DNA of 64,000 nt from Arthrobacter sp. SLBN-83 (GTDB lineage: Bacteria > Actinomycetota > Actinomycetes > Actinomycetales > Micrococcaceae): positions 4,340,001-4,404,000 of the forward strand of contig NZ_VFMX01000001.1 of the NCBI RefSeq assembly GCF_006715285.1, read 5' to 3'. Below, in pieces: positions 59,561-64,000 of the stretch. The notes below the pieces were generated by a model. The model was not told the origin of the DNA, did no database searches, and saw nothing but the letters and a program-made list of their open reading frames with translations. The first letter of the stretch is position 1. Each line of letters opens with the position of its first letter. The position numbers and the translations under genes were made by a program.

Positions 59561-62500
59561 TCAGTCCCGGTTTTCCGGTGGCAGTGCCACCTGGATTTTC
59601 CGCGCCTTGCCGCGTCCCACCACATAGCCGCGGCCGGGGATGAACTCCGGACTGACGCGGCCCAGGGAAGTGTTGAGCAGGCTGTCGCCCTCGATGTCCC
59701 CCGGGTTGAGCAGCAGCCCGCGGCGGCCGGATTTGAAGGGTTGGGCAAGCTGCCACGCACTGGACCAGGTGGAGGACTCGGACTCCCCCACTACCCACTG
59801 GTCCGCCTTCAGCGACGCCGTCACCAGCTGCGCCACGCCCGATTCGGCGATGGTGTCGGTGAACTCGGTCAGGCCTTCGATGAAGAAGGCCACCGTTCCC
59901 GGGTTCCCGGTGGAGTGTTCCACCAGGTCCTCCACCACCTCGGCGAGATCGTCCGGCCCCACCACGGAACGGTTCCAGATGGGAAGGGAGGCCACGGCGG
60001 ACCGGCGGGACCCGAGGTAGATCAGCTCAGTGGCGAGGTTGGACCGCCGCAGCGCGTAGGCCAGGGTGACCAGGGCTACGGTCCGCCCGGCACCGGGCGG
60101 GCCGGCCAGCAGCAGCGGGCCACGTGCCATGATCTCGGCGGGCTGGAGTGACTCGTCGTCCACGCCGATGACGGGCAGGTCCTGGCTCCCGGCGGGCAGG
60201 ACGTCCAGGTCCACCTGCTCGGGAAGCCGTTCGATGCCGGGGGCGGTACCCAGCCCCTGCCGCAGCATGGCTTCGCTGAGCTTGTGCACTTCCCGGGCCT
60301 GCAGGGCCAGGTTCGAGTTGCCGCCCAGGACGGCCAGCTGGACTTCGAGTCCGTCCAGGAGTCCGCGGCCCGGAGGTGAGTTGGCGGTGAGGACGTCCCT
60401 GGGCACGTCCATGGATATGTAGTCGTCCTCGTTGGACAGCCGCAGGACCAGCCGCCGCTGGATGGAGGCCAGCAGCGACGCGGGGACGGCGTTGGGCCGG
60501 TCTCCCGTGACCACCAGGTGGATGCCCAGCGTCCGGCCGTCCGTAGCCAGCTGCAGGAAAATGTCCCAGAGGCCGGAGAGCTTGCTGTGTTCGTAGGCCT
60601 CCCGGAAGGCAGACATGCCGTCCACCAGCACGAAGATGCGTTTCTCGTCCGGCCGGTTGGCCAGCTTCCGGTACTCCACGATGGTGGAGGCACGGACCTC
60701 GGCGAACTGGGCGGCCCGCAGCTCTGCGATGTCCCGCAGGAGGCGCAGCAGCCGCCCGACGCGTTCCACGTCGTCGCCGTTGATGATCTCGCCAACATGC
60801 GGAAGCTCCTCAAGCATCCGCAGCCCGGCGGAGCCGCAGTCGATGCCGTACACGTGCACGGGCCCGCCGCGCGGGGTGACCGCGGCTGCGATGGCGATGC
60901 CCCGCAGGGCCGCGGACTTGCCCGAGCCACCGGTGCCGTAGATGGCCATGTTTCCATCCCGGTCCGGTTCGTAGAACACGGTGGGCTGGTCCTGGTGGAC
61001 GGGATCGTCGGCCACACCGAGCAGCAGCTGTTCGTCGGTGCGCGGGTTGGGGAGCTTGGAGAAGTCGTAGGTCTTGGCCAGCTCATCGAGCCACGGTTTA
61101 CGCGGCGGCTGGATGGCCAGGGTGTCCGCGGCGTGCACGATGGTGGAGGTCATCCTGGCGATGTCGTTGGGGCCGGCCGGTTCCTGGGCCACAGGCTTGT
61201 CCGGTGCGGGTGCCTCCCAGCTGGGACCGGAACCGAAGGCCATCTCCACGATGTCGATCTGCGGCCGCTGCGGCTTGTCAGTGGTCCAGCCGCCGGCGTA
61301 GCCGGTCTGGAACCCCTGGATACGGCCGGGGCCGGTCTTGGCGGCGCCGCGGCCGGGAATGGCGGGGTCGAAGTAGGCCGCATCCGGGACGCCCAGGATG
61401 TCGGTGGCGTCGTCCTCGTCCGCCATGCGCAATGCCACCCGGAGGTTGGTGTTGGCGCGCAGGTTGTCCTTGATGACGCCGGCCGGTCGCTGGGTGGCAA
61501 GGATCAGGTGCAGGCCCAGGGAGCGGCCACGGGCGGCCACGTCCACCACGCCGTCAACGAACTCGGGAACATCGTTGGCCAGGGCCGCGAACTCGTCCAC
61601 GATGATGATCAGGTACGGCGGCGCCTCGGGGTCGGCCTCACGCTGCAGGGCCAGCAGGTCCTTGGCCTTTTTCCGGTTCAGCAGCTGCTCCCGGTAGTGC
61701 AGCTCGGCCCGCAGCGATGTGAGGGCGCGGCGCACCAGGTGCGGGGACAGGTCCGTCACCAGGCCCACGGTGTGCGGAAGGTTGATGCAGTCCGCGAAGG
61801 CGGCGCCGCCCTTGTAGTCCACGAACAGGAAGCTGACCCGGTCCGGGCTGTAGGCCGCGGCCATGCCCATCACCCAGGACTGCAGGAACTCGGATTTACC
61901 GGCGCCGGTGGTGCCGCCCACCAGCGCGTGCGGCCCCTCGTTCTTCAGGTCCAGATACAGCGGTTCGATGCCCTTTGACCCCACCAAGGCCCGGAGCGTG
62001 CCGTTGTCCTTGCGGTTGGCCACGGCGGTGGCGTGCACGGAGTTGTTCTCCGTCCAGCGCTCCGCCACAGCCTGCGGGTTGTCCAGGAAGTCCTTGCCGA
62101 TCAGGGTGGCGTAGGAGACGGCCCTGGGCAGGTCGGAGTCGTCGTTGACGGGCTTGCCCACGTCCACCACGGGAGCCAGCATCCTGGCCAGTTGGGCGGC
62201 GAGTTCAGCGTCAACGCTTTCGCAGCTGACGGGGTAGGTGTGGCGGCCCAGGCGGACCTGGCCGGTGGTGGTGCCGTGCTCGCCGTCCACCACCATGAAG
62301 TCGCGGCAGGCTGCAGGAAGGGCCTGGATGTCGGTGGCCACCCACAGGACATGGACACCTGAGTCGGGACCGCGTTCCGCGAGCCGGGTGAGGCGGCCGC
62401 GGTCCACCGGGGCGTCGTCTTCCACGATGACCAGCACGGACGGCAGGACCGGTTCCTCGAGCTCATGCTTGACCGGGTCGATGCCGGGACGCAGCTCCGG

Positions 62501-64000
62501 CGCAGTCCGTTTGGCCGCCGCCTCACGGGCATCCACCAGGTCCTCGAGGCGGGCCAGCAGCGACGACCCGCCGGCCGACCCGGCAGCAAGGTGGTCTCCG
62601 CCCAGCGGACTGTGGCCGGAGCCAACGTGCGGCAGCCACTGCAGCCAGTTCCAGCGCTCACGCGATTGTGCGGAAGTGATGGCGGTGAGAACTACTTCAG
62701 CCGGCGAGTGCAGGCCCACCAGCTGCAGCACCATGCCGCGGGCAACGTCGTCCACCAGGCCGCGGGCTCCAGCGATGCCCAGGGCGCCGGAGGTGCGCAG
62801 CTGGGAGACCACGGGAACGCCTTCGATCTCGCTGAACTGCTTGATGCAGTCCTGGATTTCGCGGGCGTACTGGACCTCGGTGTCGTTGTTGGACGGTTCC
62901 TCAAGGGGGATGCGGGACGGCGCGGTGCCCAGTCCGAAGCGCAGGCCCAGGAAGGAGGAGTGCTCCGGCCGGTGCGTCCACAGCAGCGGCCCCAGCTTGT
63001 AGATGGCGTCCACGGTGTCGCTGACGGACGGTGCCTCCTGGAGCCGGACGGCCCGTTCCACCTGCTGCAGCTCGGTGAGGTCCTGCCGGAAGGCGGCCAT
63101 GGAAGCCCGGAACTGCTTGAGCTGCTCCTTTTGCTGCTTCCGGGTCCGCATCTTTGTGTCAACGTAGTGGCCCACGATGAACAGGGGCATCATCAGCATG
63201 AACACCATGGACAGCACGTTCTGCGTGACCGCGAAGATAACCGCGCCCATCATCAGGGGCGCCACCAGCATGATGTACGGAAATGGCTGGTCCTCGGGCC
63301 GCTTGGGCCCTGAGGGAAGGACGCGCTTGGGTACCTCGAAGCGGGGCACCACGCGCGGGGAACGGTTGAAGTCCACCAGGGGCGACGTCGGCGCTGCCGC
63401 GTGGTTGTGCCCCAGCGGCACCACCGTGACGGTGGTGTCCCCCAGGGTCACGGTGTCGGAGGAGTTGAGGGTGGCGCGGGTGACGGGCAGGCCGTCCATG
63501 AGGAGCCCGTTGGCGGAGTTGGTGTCCACGATTTCGATGCTCTCGCCCACCGTGATCCGGGCGTGCCGCTTGGAGGTGAGCGGGTCCGTCAACCGGATGT
63601 CCACGTCCCGGTCCCGGCCGATGTAGCTGGTGCCGGTGGGCAGCGAAAATTCGCGGCCGACGTCGGGCCCGGACAGCACCCGCAGGGTGGCCGCTGCCGG
63701 CCCCCGGTTGGCCCCTGGCTCGTGGAACTGTTCGCTCACCTGGGCCAGTGAAACCACGGAGCCGGGGCGGAGGCCCGATTCGAGGAGGTTGTCCTGGCGG
63801 GCCAGGATGTTGCCGCTGATTCCGGCGCCCACGAAGGCTTCATCGATCCGCAGCGAAAGGTTGTCCGGCGCAGGAGTGCCCTTGCGGTCCGGGTCCGCAG
63901 CCCAGAGCACGGTGGCGATATCGGCTACGGTGGCCATGCCGTCCACCGTGACGGCCAGGTCCTTGGCGTCGGCGGGTTCGCGGCGGAGTGTCAGCCGGAT
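59561..64000 (-). CDS. FHA-FtsK/SpoIIIE type VII secretion ATPase (EssC/EccC-like), 5' end outside window
   Basis: At least 1,479 residues are seen; the frame is open to the edge and the first residues in view (IRLTLRREPADAKDLAV) suggest the start is just outside. Counting from the GTG at 63946: a diverged ubiquitin/FHA-like N-terminal part; an FHA domain ~85-175 (GRDRDVDIRL, S125, H128, N147-G148); two helices ~222-260; then three FtsK-type ATPase domains. P-loops: GGTTGAGKS (~677), with Walker B LIIIVDEFAAL (~780); GTGGSGKS (~1003); and GPPGAGRT (~1283), where the catalytic Lys is Arg. Two FHA-like modules before the helices resemble Firmicutes EssC more than mycobacterial EccC. It drives secretion of WXG100-type substrates; none are in the window. 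Confidence 0.9.
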   Translation of the reverse strand: MRLTLRREPADAKDLAVTVDGMATVADIATVLWAADPDRKGTPAPDNLSLRIDEAFVGAGISGNILARQDNLLESGLRPGSVVSLAQVSEQFHEPGANRGPAAATLRVLSGPDVGREFSLPTGTSYIGRDRDVDIRLTDPLTSKRHARITVGESIEIVDTNSANGLLMDGLPVTRATLNSSDTVTLGDTTVTVVPLGHNHAAAPTSPLVDFNRSPRVVPRFEVPKRVLPSGPKRPEDQPFPYIMLVAPLMMGAVIFAVTQNVLSMVFMLMMPLFIVGHYVDTKMRTRKQQKEQLKQFRASMAAFRQDLTELQQVERAVRLQEAPSVSDTVDAIYKLGPLLWTHRPEHSSFLGLRFGLGTAPSRIPLEEPSNNDTEVQYAREIQDCIKQFSEIEGVPVVSQLRTSGALGIAGARGLVDDVARGMVLQLVGLHSPAEVVLTAITSAQSRERWNWLQWLPHVGSGHSPLGGDHLAAGSAGGSSLLARLEDLVDAREAAAKRTAPELRPGIDPVKHELEEPVLPSVLVIVEDDAPVDRGRLTRLAERGPDSGVHVLWVATDIQALPAACRDFMVVDGEHGTTTGQVRLGRHTYPVSCESVDAELAAQLARMLAPVVDVGKPVNDDSDLPRAVSYATLIGKDFLDNPQAVAERWTENNSVHATAVANRKDNGTLRALVGSKGIEPLYLDLKNEGPHALVGGTTGAGKSEFLQSWVMGMAAAYSPDRVSFLFVDYKGGAAFADCINLPHTVGLVTDLSPHLVRRALTSLRAELHYREQLLNRKKAKDLLALQREADPEAPPYLIIIVDEFAALANDVPEFVDGVVDVAARGRSLGLHLILATQRPAGVIKDNLRANTNLRVALRMADEDDATDILGVPDAAYFDPAIPGRGAAKTGPGRIQGFQTGYAGGWTTDKPQRPQIDIVEMAFGSGPSWEAPAPDKPVAQEPAGPNDIARMTSTIVHAADTLAIQPPRKPWLDELAKTYDFSKLPNPRTDEQLLLGVADDPVHQDQPTVFYEPDRDGNMAIYGTGGSGKSAALRGIAIAAAVTPRGGPVHVYGIDCGSAGLRMLEELPHVGEIINGDDVERVGRLLRLLRDIAELRAAQFAEVRASTIVEYRKLANRPDEKRIFVLVDGMSAFREAYEHSKLSGLWDIFLQLATDGRTLGIHLVVTGDRPNAVPASLLASIQRRLVLRLSNEDDYISMDVPRDVLTANSPPGRGLLDGLEVQLAVLGGNSNLALQAREVHKLSEAMLRQGLGTAPGIERLPEQVDLDVLPAGSQDLPVIGVDDESLQPAEIMARGPLLLAGPPGAGRTVALVTLAYALRRSNLATELIYLGSRRSAVASLPIWNRSVVGPDDLAEVVEDLVEHSTGNPGTVAFFIEGLTEFTDTIAESGVAQLVTASLKADQWVVGESESSTWSSAWQLAQPFKSGRRGLLLNPGDIEGDSLLNTSLGRVSPEFIPGRGYVVGRGKARKIQVALPPENRD

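Overview
This is chromosomal DNA from a high-GC actinobacterium, most likely Micrococcaceae of the Arthrobacter/Pseudarthrobacter type. The basis is uniformly GC-rich third codon positions, frequent GTG starts, a dusB-dgt-dnaG neighbourhood, two SAM-IV riboswitches (a class known from Actinomycetales), an FHA-FtsK/SpoIIIE type VII secretion ATPase and a DUF222/HNH protein. The genus is inferred from recall of gene families, not from a search. Most of the window is ordinary core and catabolic chromosome. I see no prophage, insertion sequence, CRISPR array or rRNA operon.

Layout. 0-8 kb: end of an M23 peptidase, an acyl-CoA dehydrogenase, a CAT-anticodon tRNA, a GT4 glycosyltransferase, a coupled CDP-alcohol phosphatidyltransferase/DMT transporter pair, a holin-like membrane protein, a Bcr/CflA efflux pump and small proteins. 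7.9-8.3 kb: two identical tRNA-Asn genes, each with its own hairpin. 8.3-16.6 kb: dusB, dgt and dnaG on the minus strand. Between dgt and dnaG lies a five-gene overlapping redox module: secreted small protein, ApbE-type flavin transferase, two-heme membrane protein, NuoF-like flavoprotein, ferredoxin. 16.6-26 kb: a YibE/F protein, hydrolases and acyltransferases, glyS, an S4 RNA-binding protein, a SHOCT protein.

26-32.4 kb: a valine/isobutyrate-type catabolic block (mmsB-mmsA) with a divergent LysR regulator and a nearby MHS transporter plus zinc alcohol dehydrogenase; a shared 16-nt palindrome suggests one regulon. 32.4-36 kb: metX and metY, each under its own SAM-IV riboswitch. 36-38.3 kb: a repeat-rich intergenic stretch in front of a DUF222/HNH gene. 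38.3-45.9 kb: a CPBP protease, a DeoR regulator and the minus-strand series tdh-kbl-FAD oxidoreductase-hutI, with a divergent LysR regulator. 46-50.2 kb: gatCAB. 50.3-54.5 kb: a CitMHS citrate transporter divergent from its CitA/CitB-type two-component system. 54.4-59.5 kb: RidA, GNAT, inositol monophosphatase-ligA, and a secreted membrane-anchored protein. 59.5-64 kb: most of an EssC/EccC-like ATPase that runs off the window end.

The best candidate for something little described is the redox module at 10.4-14.0 kb. Every gene overlaps or abuts the next, and heme, flavin and Fe-S carriers are combined with a flavinylation enzyme. The NuoF-like subunit lacks one expected cluster cysteine. Other points worth following are the two sets of shared palindromic operators, the repeat cluster before the HNH gene, the 20-bp inverted repeat after gatB, and the degenerate third P-loop of the type VII ATPase.
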